Virus record (IMG/VR): IMGVR_UViG_3300035034_000830
Span: 1-24,549 of that record
Reading direction: 5' to 3' (one strand)
DNA from: a virus
DNA length: 24,549 nucleotides
This document shows, in pieces, positions 18,309-23,780 of the stretch. The position numbers were made by a program, and so were the translations under genes. Numbering within the stretch: the first letter of the stretch is position 1; each line of letters opens with the position of its first letter. The notes under the pieces were generated by a model. That model was not told the DNA's origin, ran no database searches, and worked only from the letters and a program-made list of their open reading frames with translations.

Positions 18309-19016
18309 TTATGCCCAACCATTATTAAAAAAATCAGTAGACACACTTTGGTCTATGTTAGGCACACCATTAAGTAATATTTGATTACAACGTGCATCGT
18401 ATTTTTGGAAATACCCTAAACTTGTTGGAGTAGCAGATTGACCACCTATTCCTGCGAAGTGACGGTAAGCAACAAAATAAAGTAAAGGCTCTAAGTAGGA
18501 TGCGGGTAACTCTACCTCAATTTCAGTAATATCATTGTAATCAGCTAATCTAATTTGTCGGTGAGCTGCGCGATAGACAACATTGATTGCATCGCCTCCA
18601 ACCTTCCAAGGTATTTGTATTGTATTTTGTGAAGGGGTGAATATAGATTTTTCTTTTGTTCTATCGTTAATTGGAAGGGGCTCTCCAATCTCTGTTGTAG
18701 CCTCTAAAATTCTTATGACATCGTTACCAAAAATATCGTAAGGGGAATCCACAATATACTTTAATTCTGTTGATGCGAGATTAGTGAAAGCATGCTTGTA
18801 ATCCAGTGTGTATTCCGCAACACCCTCTAACATCATTACCCATACATCACCAGTACGGATATTAAATCTTTCATACAGATTAGTTAATCCAAGATTTATA
18901 TGGGAGATTACTTTATTGTAGTTCTCAGGTTTAACGCCAGTAACTGTATCAATCAAAGAAGTTTGTGTGGATAACTCACCCGCTTCTAAGGCTAAAAATA
19001 TATCGGTTAGTTTCAT
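18309..19016 (-). CDS. Head-tail adaptor-like protein, gp67-like by position
   Basis: A 235-residue protein beginning MKLTDIFLALEAGELSTQTS. It contains ENYNKVISHINLGLTNLYER followed by FNIRTGDVWVMMLEGVAEYT and then LD. This helix plus beta-rich pattern (INLGL-x-x-LY-x-RF, then a strand ending in Y-x-L) is typical of proteins that sit below the portal as head-to-tail adaptors in podoviruses. Later come VELPASYLEPLLYFVAYRHF and a helical end. The start codon lies two bases after the terminase stop, suggesting translational coupling. In N4 the equivalent gene is gp67. The adaptor role is by resemblance; stoichiometry and exact contacts are unknown. Confidence 0.65.
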   Translation of the reverse strand: MKLTDIFLALEAGELSTQTSLIDTVTGVKPENYNKVISHINLGLTNLYERFNIRTGDVWVMMLEGVAEYTLDYKHAFTNLASTELKYIVDSPYDIFGNDVIRILEATTEIGEPLPINDRTKEKSIFTPSQNTIQIPWKVGGDAINVVYRAAHRQIRLADYNDITEIEVELPASYLEPLLYFVAYRHFAGIGGQSATPTSLGYFQKYDARCNQILLNGVPNIDQSVSTDFFNNGWA

Positions 19017-19018
19017 GC

Positions 19019-20728
19019 TTACACCAGGTAATTATCTAAAAAACTAGGAGCAACGTCCTCAGTAATAGCTTCCCCCCAGATTCTAGGGTCAAGTTTACTA
19101 TCGGGGCTCTCCTTAATATCCTCATTACTGGCTGAAGGATAATTGATTTCCATCAATCCTAACATAGAAATAGAATCTAAAGCATCATCTTTACGTGATC
19201 GTATACCTGTTCTAGTAACACTGTCCAGCTGGTGTAATTTCTCCATGATAATCGAATCGTTCTTACGTTCAATAGGATAATGCAACTTTTTACGTTTAAT
19301 CATGGGGACAACTGCTTTGAATCTTACTAATTTATTACTAACAGGTCTAATCCCTTTTTGAGCAGGAGGTTTACCCTTCTCCCCTGATAAGACAAAGAAT
19401 ACATCTCGGTCTAGCATTTCTTTCTCTAGTAATCGTATTAATGCTACTTGTTGCCCTGAAATCTCTATACCTACAGACTGTACTGAATGTTTAGCAATGA
19501 ACCTAAACAACACATCAATCGTATCCGTAATCTCCATCTTCTCACTCATTCCCTCGAGCCAATAAAGATTCTCATCTGGATGGGCTTCCCAAACATCAAT
19601 AATTGCATCATCTGAAGTACTGGTACCACTAAAACTTAAATCAGTCGTGATAAGTAATTCTTTATTACCATCGTAATAGCTTAATACCTTTGGGTCGTAC
19701 CATTGAATATCTTCGTCTGTGTTAATTAGCTTCTCTTCATCAGAGACAGTTTGCAGCATCAACTCTCGATAGAATTCAGTAGTATCTCCACCTGCTACTG
19801 CAATGTCGTACTGCCGCTTAATGTACTCGTAGGTAAATCGGTCATCCCACGCACCTACGAAATTCTTCTTAGTACACGGGAATTCCTCACATACAGGAAA
19901 CATGAATACAGTCCATGCACCTGAGATAACTGCTTTACATAATGGATCACGTTCATTAAATGGGGTACCCGCCCAGATAATCTTCTGGTTCAAGGGATTT
20001 AAAGCAGGTTGTACTCCACGTTTAATTACCTTTTCCACTTTAGCCATTTCTGTATCAGATTCAGCCATCGCATCCGATATTAAATCGTCAAGCAACGCCA
20101 ACTTAGGGCGTTTACCTAATACCTTAAATCCCCTAAACCCAGAAGCTGCACCAAAGCCTTTAACAATAAAGACCTCTCCGTCAATGTTCTCGAACTCCCA
20201 AGATACTTTGAAGGCTTTAAATTTAGGTATTTGTTTCTGCAAAAAGCTTGAATGTGCGTGTCTATGCTCAAGGTTCTTCTGCATATTGACCACACCATTG
20301 TCGATGGTGTCTGACATATAAATTGCTGAGTTAATTTTCCCGATACCTGGTAAATCAAACCCCGATGCCAGGAACAAAATCAGATACTCGAACAAGGTAG
20401 TCTTAGCTGCTCCCCTAAAAACCATAATCGCTATACGATCAGATTCTCCAGCAAACCCATCTAAAATATAATAGTGAATTATCGGAGTCTTGTTCTCCTC
20501 CCCTTCGGTACCGTTCACTAACTTAATGAAGTTAACGAAGGTTAAGGCAAATTCAGAAGGTACATAATTAGGAGGAGCTTTAAGGGTTACATTCTTCAAC
20601 ATCTCAGTCAGAGATGCTTTAGTCAAATCAGCCTCAGCAGCATTCTTCTCAATTTGAGCAGCAGCTGCTAAAACCTCTTCAGGCGTATTACCGCCTAATA
20701 CCGCAGGAGAACTTCTTACAAAATCCAT
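19019..20728 (-). CDS. Terminase large subunit (ATPase plus nuclease), N4 gp68-like
   Basis: A 569-residue packaging motor. ATPase domain: Walker A at about 104-111 (FRGAAKTT), Walker B at about 210-215 (LALLDD), and a coupling motif WAGTPFNERDPL at about 252-263. Nuclease domain of RNase H-like fold: ITTDLSFSG with Asp363, VGIEISGQQV with Glu422, and KDDALDSISM with Asp514/515 and Asp518, which together could make the metal site. The ATG overlaps the stop codon of the preceding gp69-like gene (TAATG), so the two are translationally coupled. It translocates DNA into the procapsid via the portal and cuts it at the terminus. All key residues appear intact. Walker B ends in DD rather than the more usual DE. 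Confidence 0.93.
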   Translation of the reverse strand: MDFVRSSPAVLGGNTPEEVLAAAAQIEKNAAEADLTKASLTEMLKNVTLKAPPNYVPSEFALTFVNFIKLVNGTEGEENKTPIIHYYILDGFAGESDRIAIMVFRGAAKTTLFEYLILFLASGFDLPGIGKINSAIYMSDTIDNGVVNMQKNLEHRHAHSSFLQKQIPKFKAFKVSWEFENIDGEVFIVKGFGAASGFRGFKVLGKRPKLALLDDLISDAMAESDTEMAKVEKVIKRGVQPALNPLNQKIIWAGTPFNERDPLCKAVISGAWTVFMFPVCEEFPCTKKNFVGAWDDRFTYEYIKRQYDIAVAGGDTTEFYRELMLQTVSDEEKLINTDEDIQWYDPKVLSYYDGNKELLITTDLSFSGTSTSDDAIIDVWEAHPDENLYWLEGMSEKMEITDTIDVLFRFIAKHSVQSVGIEISGQQVALIRLLEKEMLDRDVFFVLSGEKGKPPAQKGIRPVSNKLVRFKAVVPMIKRKKLHYPIERKNDSIIMEKLHQLDSVTRTGIRSRKDDALDSISMLGLMEINYPSASNEDIKESPDSKLDPRIWGEAITEDVAPSFLDNYLV

Positions 20729-21441
20729 TAATCTTCAATCTCTTCAAAGTCAGCAGTTACAATAGGGGATTCTGCTACATCTCTCAAGTCACCTCCACGT
20801 TCAATCATAGATTTCTGTGCTGCAGCTAGGTCAGCTAGTGCCTTCTTCAAATCACCTGTCTCTTCTGATTCCTTACGCTTCATCTGCAACTCAGTCTGAA
20901 TACTTTCAGGAGGAGTCAGTATATCCAATACCTTAGCTGCTGCTAAATGTTGCACCATATCCGATACGTCTTTACCACTTGTGGAGATACCTCTCATCAA
21001 AGACACCTCTTTCAACAAAGCTGCTTGCCGATAAGGTTGGTTCAACAAATGAAACGGTACCAACGTAATATCATACAATCGCATAACTAACTTGGATTTA
21101 TTGTAAGCAGCTACATAAGCTGATATGTCTTTCTCAGACACGCCATTAGCTACCCAATCCGTATACTTATCGGGAAAGGTCAAACAATAACTAGCTTTGT
21201 TCGTTTTACCGATCAACTTATAACTCATGTATTTAACAGAGTTAACATATTGCTGAAGGCTAAATTTACCTTCCTTTAAAATATCCGTATGACTAAGGAG
21301 ATTCTCCCTAAAGATTTCTCCCTCATAACCATTAGCAATCATATCGTTAACATCCTGCAATACTTGAGCAGGTACACCTCGCTTATCCATCCCACTAGGT
21401 AAGCTATTCTTAAAATCACTTTCAGTAATTAAATCAGTCAT
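20728..21441 (-). CDS. Putative small terminase/DNA-recognition protein, gp69-like by position
   Basis: A 237-residue protein beginning MTDLITESDFKNSLPSGMDK. It is largely helical: a middle region with YCLTFPDKYTDWVANGVSEK then DISAYVAAYNKSK, a hydrophobic LYDITLVPFHLLNQPYRQAA, and a charged C-terminal coil (KKALADLAAAQKSMIERGGD) ending in an acidic tail. Its stop overlaps the terminase start (TAATG). It is the first gene of the late block after the divergent region, as gp69 is in N4. Pairing with TerL suggests the small terminase role, recognising the packaging site. No helix-turn-helix is obvious, so this rests on context. Confidence 0.55.
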   Translation of the reverse strand: MTDLITESDFKNSLPSGMDKRGVPAQVLQDVNDMIANGYEGEIFRENLLSHTDILKEGKFSLQQYVNSVKYMSYKLIGKTNKASYCLTFPDKYTDWVANGVSEKDISAYVAAYNKSKLVMRLYDITLVPFHLLNQPYRQAALLKEVSLMRGISTSGKDVSDMVQHLAAAKVLDILTPPESIQTELQMKRKESEETGDLKKALADLAAAQKSMIERGGDLRDVAESPIVTADFEEIED

Positions 21442-21460
21442 AACTGTAATCTCTATAAAT

Positions 21461-21482
21461 AGTATAGGTGTTATATAGTATA
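21461..21482 (-). promoter_or_regulatory. Possible late promoter region with two TATACT boxes
   Basis: Read on the minus strand, two TATACT hexamers (21466-21461 and 21482-21477) lie 16 bp apart in very AT-rich DNA, 20-40 bases before the first late gene. They resemble sigma-70 -10 boxes, but no good -35 is visible. N4 late genes are transcribed by the host polymerase with a phage single-strand-binding protein as activator, so weak -35 elements would not be surprising. Low confidence. Confidence 0.3.
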
Positions 21483-21522
21483 AATATATATAAGTAAAGT
21501 ATTGACTAATAGTTAATAATAT

Positions 21523-21573
21523 AGGATTCTTAAGATCCCCGCAGCGGAGCTGCTAGGGGATCTTAAGAATCCT
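21523..21573. repeat. Large inverted repeat with a GGA-loop core hairpin
   Basis: Arms AGGATTCTTAAGATCCCC (21523-21540) and its exact complement at 21556-21573 are 18 of 18 matched. Inside lies GCAGC-GGA-GCTGC (21541-21553), a five-pair stem with a three-base loop, plus an unpaired TA (21554-21555). Each arm is itself nearly palindromic around CTTAAG. It can form a 23-pair hairpin or cruciform in otherwise AT-rich DNA between late and early genes. Possible roles are bidirectional terminator, protein or polymerase recognition hairpin, or terminus-related site. Confidence 0.85.
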
Positions 21574-21579
21574 TAATAA

Positions 21580-21585
21580 TATAAT
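21580..21585 (+). promoter_or_regulatory. Perfect -10 box (TATAAT) before the first early gene
   Basis: TATAAT occurs seven bases past the right arm of the palindrome and 30 bases before the start of the 30-residue gene. No -35 match is present; the region where it would lie (about 21556-21562) is the palindrome arm. If used, palindrome structure or a bound protein would control it. Confidence 0.3.
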
Positions 21586-21614
21586 ATAAATACATAATAA
21601 GAGAGAGGTGAAGA

Positions 21615-21707
21615 ATGCCCACACATTATGGTAAGAACTCACCTAAACCTAAAGCTACAAGTAAACCTAAACCCCCTAAAAAATCTCCACCTAAAAAACG
21701 TAAGTAA
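21615..21707 (+). CDS. Tiny basic Lys/Pro-rich protein (30 aa)
   Basis: ATG at 21615 preceded by GAGAGAGGTGAAGA, a strong ribosome-binding site at suitable distance. The product is MPTHYGKNSPKPKATSKPKP then PKKSPPKKRK: ten Lys plus one Arg and eight Pro in 30 residues, with no acidic residue. It resembles a disordered nucleic-acid-binding tail. A clean intrinsic terminator follows 25 bases after the stop, so the gene forms its own short unit. I know no family for it. The good ribosome site and terminator support it as real despite the length. Confidence 0.6.
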   Translation: MPTHYGKNSPKPKATSKPKPPKKSPPKKRK

Positions 21708-21731
21708 GTACTCACTAACCTATAAAAATTT

Positions 21732-21753
21732 AGCCTCTTAACTGAGGCTTTTT
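21732..21753. terminator. Intrinsic terminator, T-runs on both sides
   Basis: AGCCTC-TTAACT-GAGGCT is followed by TTTTTATT on the plus strand; on the minus strand the same hairpin is followed by AAATTTTT. It would end the transcript of the 30-residue gene and could also stop leftward transcription. Confidence 0.85.
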
Positions 21754-21765
21754 ATTGGATCTCCT

Positions 21766-21924
21766 ATGACAGAAACTACTTGTACAACCCACCATTACAA
21801 AGTAACCCAAGAAGAAGAACCGAACCGTATAAGATATGTAAATATATGTGTTCATTGTGGTACCCAGAAAATCTACCTAGCTCCTAAACCAACAAATCAT
21901 ATCTCCTTCCTATCCCCCTCATAA
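21766..21924 (+). CDS. Small putative zinc-binding protein (52 aa)
   Basis: An ORF of 53 codons beginning at ATG 21766: MTETTCTTHHYKVTQEEEPN and on. It contains C-x3-H-H (residues 6-10) and C-V-H-C-G (28-32), a Cys/His arrangement like a minimal zinc ribbon. The second half, KIYLAPKPTN, is basic. Ribosome-binding support is weak (GGATC nine bases before), and the start lies only 13 bases past a terminator T-run, so how it is transcribed is unclear. I recognise no named family. The conserved-looking knuckle spacing and even codon use make it more likely than not a real gene. Confidence 0.5.
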   Translation: MTETTCTTHHYKVTQEEEPNRIRYVNICVHCGTQKIYLAPKPTNHISFLSPS

Positions 21925-21950
21925 GAAATAAACTCAAGATTCATGAGTAT

Positions 21951-21986
21951 GTTAGTAAGCACTAACTTACGTTAGTAACCACTAAC
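21951..21986. repeat. Two palindromic 16-mers spaced 20 bp: GTTAGT-AA[GC]C-ACTAAC
   Basis: GTTAGTAAGCACTAAC (21951-21966) and GTTAGTAACCACTAAC (21971-21986) differ at one base and are each an inverted repeat of six plus six with a four-base centre. The 20-bp period puts both on the same face of the helix. This is the typical form of paired dimer-binding operators. They end 17 bp before a TTGACT box. Confidence 0.8.
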
Positions 21987-22003
21987 TAATAATTTTTCAA
22001 AAG

Positions 22004-22031
22004 TTGACTTTGTATATTTCTATTATTTTAT
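22004..22031 (+). promoter_or_regulatory. Possible sigma-70-type promoter
   Basis: TTGACT (22004-22009) with TTTTAT at 22026-22031 (spacing 16). The -35 is a five of six match; the -10 is weaker. The paired 16-mers just upstream could be activator or operator sites. It would read toward the 84-residue gene through about 200 bases of leader. Confidence 0.35.
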
Positions 22032-22131
22032 GGATGTAGAGGTAGGTGCCTAAATGGTTTGTTGTTATTATTTTTAATATTTTGCTTATCAAATTATATT
22101 TATAAAATACTTACAGAGGCAGTGCTTTGTA

Positions 22132-22150
22132 GTCTGTACTATGTACAGAC
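22132..22150. repeat. Perfect 8-bp hairpin with three-base loop
   Basis: GTCTGTAC-TAT-GTACAGAC, followed by AACACA and a C7 run, in the spacer before the 84-residue gene and 22 bases before the first conserved leader. No T-run follows, so it is not a terminator. A short stem with a three-base loop is the form of N4 virion-polymerase promoters, but the loop bases (TAT, or ATA on the other strand) do not match those. Confidence 0.6.
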
Positions 22151-22172
22151 AACACACCCCCCCATAAACAAA

Positions 22173-22226
22173 TCGCTAAACGCTCAGTTTGAATGAGGAT
22201 TTCCCTCACTAAACTTTATCGAAGGA
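22173..22226 (+). promoter_or_regulatory. Conserved structured leader, copy 1
   Basis: Block TCGCTAAACGCTCAGTTTGA then ATG (22173-22195), hairpin TGAGG-ATTTC-CCTCA (22194-22208), then CACTAAACTTTA (22207-22218) and ribosome site GAAGGA (22221-22226) before the ATG at 22235. It shares both flanking blocks with copy 2 and the first block with copy 3, while the stem sequence differs. Confidence 0.75.
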
Positions 22227-22234
22227 ATTAAATC

Positions 22235-22489
22235 ATGACTAAAGCAACAACACCTCCAGTAACTAGAAACCGTGTAACGGAAAGCTTCTCTAATACTCTG
22301 GATGCAGCACTATCTCTGACTAAGTCAGGTAGTCGAGCATTCAAAGTATTACCAGAAGTAGTGGATACTGCAACCAACACCGTAGTGTTAGGGTTAGCTG
22401 TATCTAACGTAGAACTAGCCAAGGCTGCTAAGGATATGTCTCCTGAAGCATCTGATGAGTACGAAGCAATCAAGCTTCGACTCAACTAG
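22235..22489 (+). CDS. Early-region hypothetical protein (84 aa)
   Basis: Begins MTKATTPPVTRNRVTESFSN; the ribosome site GAAGGA is eight bases before the ATG. It is small, Ala/Thr/Val-rich, with probable helices at about 14-45 and 58-83 (LAVSNVELAKAAKDMSPEAS). There is no signal peptide and no long membrane helix, although VVLGLAVSNV is mildly hydrophobic. It is the only gene of its unit: leader copy 1 stands before it and a hairpin follows seven bases after the stop. An antisense frame covering the same bases is a shadow. I recognise no family; N4-like phages carry many such small early proteins. Confidence 0.75.
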   Translation: MTKATTPPVTRNRVTESFSNTLDAALSLTKSGSRAFKVLPEVVDTATNTVVLGLAVSNVELAKAAKDMSPEASDEYEAIKLRLN

Positions 22490-22495
22490 AGTACC

Positions 22496-22519
22496 GAGAA
22501 CCCTGAACCTAGGGTTCTC
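22496..22519 (+). terminator. Nine-pair hairpin after the 84-aa gene, no T-run
   Basis: GAGAACCCT-GAACCT-AGGGTTCTC lies seven bases past the stop codon. The stem is perfect, but what follows is AACCCTCAAC, not a T-run. It may be an atypical terminator for a phage polymerase, or an RNA-stabilising 3' hairpin. Confidence 0.5.
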
Positions 22520-22840
22520 AACCCTCAACTACACACACAACACAGGTGAAGATGGAATCTTAAAGGAATAAGAGGACTCTTATGTATGTAAGCACACACT
22601 ATCAATACAGAGTAAGGTAGTACTGTCTAAGTACTGTCTAAGTAATATATTATGTATCAGGTACTATTATTGTACTGTATTGCACCATACTACGATAGTC
22701 TACCTATATACTATCCACACTTTGTTAAAGTATTACAGTCATCTCTATCATCACTACTATTACTAGACAAACCCTTTGCATCCACATATTAACCTATATA
22801 TTGCCTATAAGTTATATTGTCTCTTTTGTGTTGAGCTATT
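22520..22840. other. Gene-poor spacer with tandem GTACTGTCTAA and scattered GTACT words
   Basis: No convincing gene in about 320 bases. GTACTGTCTAA occurs twice in tandem (22620-22641), followed by further GTACT words at about 22661 and 22672. The region is AT-rich and ends in TTGTCTCTTTTGTGTTGAGC just before leader copy 2; a related TTGTCTC...TTTTGTGT string precedes copy 3 (23428-23445). Likely a transcription control region; no clear sigma-70 promoter is seen. Confidence 0.45.
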
Positions 22841-22902
22841 TCGCTAATCGCTCAGGTTGAATGCAGAATAATCTGCACTAAACTTTACTTATCTATTGGA
22901 GA
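22841..22902 (+). promoter_or_regulatory. Conserved structured leader, copy 2
   Basis: Block TCGCTAATCGCTCAGGTTGA then ATG (22841-22863), hairpin TGCAGA-ATAA-TCTGCA (22862-22877), CACTAAACTTTA (22876-22887) and ribosome site GGAGA (22898-22902) before the ATG at 22909. TGAGC at 22832-22836 could also pair with GCTCA at 22850-22854, closing a second stem over the conserved CGCTAA. Confidence 0.78.
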
Positions 22903-22908
22903 TATACC

Positions 22909-23283
22909 ATGTCAAAAGTTAAAGCAAAAGCAAAAAGAAACAGTGATTCTGAAGACTTTCCTATCGGTTACCTAAATCTTTACCGTAAAGCGGTAGATGA
23001 AGATGGTGAGTTAGTGAAAGGTGCTAAGTTAAATTGTACTTTCCCATTGGGTGATCAACGTGGACAGAACAAAGGCTTCGATAGTTTCGTTGAGTTAGCG
23101 CAAGAGCGTTGGACTAAACAGGAAACTGACGGTGTTCCAGAATCTGAAAGAATGCTAACCAAAGTCTTAGTTCCAGTGACATTCATCGCTGAAGTCTGGA
23201 TACCTGAAATGAAAGGTATCTCTGCTCCGTCTGATAGCATTGAAGAGACTGTTGATGACTTGAGAGCTCAAGTTATCGGTTAG
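22909..23283 (+). CDS. Early-region hypothetical protein (124 aa)
   Basis: Begins MSKVKAKAKRNSDSEDFPIG with a very basic first ten residues, then a compact mixed alpha/beta sequence (YLNLYRKAVDEDGELVKGAK, then LNCTFPLGDQRGQNKGFDSF and VLVPVTFIAEVWIP) and an acidic helical end (SIEETVDDLRAQVIG). There is a good GGAGA ribosome site. It is a single-gene unit with leader copy 2 before it and a strong terminator 17 bases after. The basic head followed by acidic body might suit a nucleic-acid or polymerase-binding regulator, but this is only composition. No family is recognised. Confidence 0.78.
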   Translation: MSKVKAKAKRNSDSEDFPIGYLNLYRKAVDEDGELVKGAKLNCTFPLGDQRGQNKGFDSFVELAQERWTKQETDGVPESERMLTKVLVPVTFIAEVWIPEMKGISAPSDSIEETVDDLRAQVIG

Positions 23284-23300
23284 TATCTGTTTGTTTAATT

Positions 23301-23338
23301 AAACCTTAAGTTCGTTCATTCGAGCTTAGGGTTTTTTT
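23301..23338 (+). terminator. Strong rho-independent terminator
   Basis: AAACCTTAAGTTCG and CGAGCTTAGGGTTT pair over 14 positions (two G-T) around the loop TTCATT, followed by seven T. It ends the 124-residue gene transcript. Confidence 0.92.
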
Positions 23339-23343
23339 ATTAG

Positions 23344-23403
23344 TGAACCAATAGGTTCATGTACCTTTTAAACTAAGATGCATTGACAGGCTCTCTACAG
23401 AGC
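23344..23403. repeat. Two small hairpins between terminator and leader copy 3
   Basis: TGAACC-AATA-GGTTCA (23344-23359) and GCTCT-CTAC-AGAGC (23390-23403), with TTGACA at 23383-23388 between them but no -10 at proper spacing. Neither hairpin has a T-run. They may be polymerase- or protein-recognition hairpins or chance structures. Confidence 0.4.
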
Positions 23404-23456
23404 TTGGCTGCAGTATTTGTAGTCCTTTGTCTCTGGTCTTTTGTGTCGCGTTCTCT

Positions 23457-23534
23457 TCGCTAAACGCTCAGGTTGTATGCGTTAGGGGCAATGTAAGATT
23501 CATTGCTGATTAATGCATCAATATAACCTGGGAG
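23457..23534 (+). promoter_or_regulatory. Conserved structured leader, copy 3 (enlarged hairpin)
   Basis: Block TCGCTAAACGCTCAGGTTGT then ATG (23457-23479). The outer stem TGCGTTA (23478-23484) pairs with TAATGCA (23511-23517), with one G-T pair. An inner stem GCAATG-TAAGATT-CATTGC (23488-23506) is added. The 3' block is degenerate (TCAATATAAC), followed by GGGAG (23530-23534) before the ATG at 23541. Confidence 0.72.
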
Positions 23535-23540
23535 TAATCT

Positions 23541-23780
23541 ATGAATATCATCAATTCTTATCAATACGAATCACAATCAATTGCGTTTAAACAAATGATT
23601 AATACTTACAAAGAAGTATTACGATTAGCTGCTTATGGGCTAATTGATAAAGAGACTGCTACTGAAGCAGAACAAGCATTGAAGAATCTCTATGCAATTA
23701 GAGAGTCTGTCATGTGCAGAAACCTGCAAGTATTTCTTGCAAATAAAATGCCTCAAATAATAACGAGGGTAACTCAATGA
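23541..23780 (+). CDS. Early-region hypothetical protein (79 aa)
   Basis: Begins MNIINSYQYESQSIAFKQMI. It is nearly all helical (YKEVLRLAAYGLIDKETATE then AEQALKNLYAIRESVM) and ends in a basic QIITRVTQ. Ribosome site GGGAG lies six bases before the ATG. It is the first gene of a unit of at least three, under leader copy 3; the stop overlaps the next start (ATGA). No family is recognised. Confidence 0.72.
   Translation: MNIINSYQYESQSIAFKQMINTYKEVLRLAAYGLIDKETATEAEQALKNLYAIRESVMCRNLQVFLANKMPQIITRVTQ

Larger units (their letters stand above)
21442..22234. other. Divergent late/early region; probable joined genome termini
   Basis: This stretch separates all leftward late genes from all rightward early-type genes. 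In N4 the terminase/gp69 end and the early genes are the two physical ends of a linear genome carrying direct terminal repeats of a few hundred bases, so a circularised assembly shows exactly this junction. It contains a large palindrome, two tiny genes, a terminator, paired 16-mers, a C7 run at 22157-22163 and promoter-like boxes, each listed separately. Only one copy of any terminal repeat would be visible after circularisation, so the ends cannot be located here. Confidence 0.45.

Noticed and set aside
20116-20358. 80-codon minus frame within the terminase gene
   Set aside because: A different frame of the same strand inside a gene whose ATPase and nuclease motifs are intact; no ribosome site.
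21951-21986. Possible CRISPR-like or iteron array
   Set aside because: Only two units with a four-base gap; too few and too close for CRISPR, and no further units to call an origin.
22228-22485. 85-codon minus frame opposite the 84-residue gene
   Set aside because: Almost the same span as the plus-strand gene, which has the leader and ribosome site; the minus frame has neither.
22581-22619. 12-codon plus frame after AGAGGACTCTT
   Set aside because: Has a ribosome-like site but is too short to support without comparative evidence.
22652-22792. 46-codon plus frame (MYQVLLLYCIAPYYD...) in the early spacer
   Set aside because: No ribosome site, low-complexity composition, and it overlaps the GTACT-rich control region; probably chance in AT-rich DNA.
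23055-23240. 61-codon minus frame opposite the 124-residue gene
   Set aside because: Shadow of a gene with good ribosome site and terminator.
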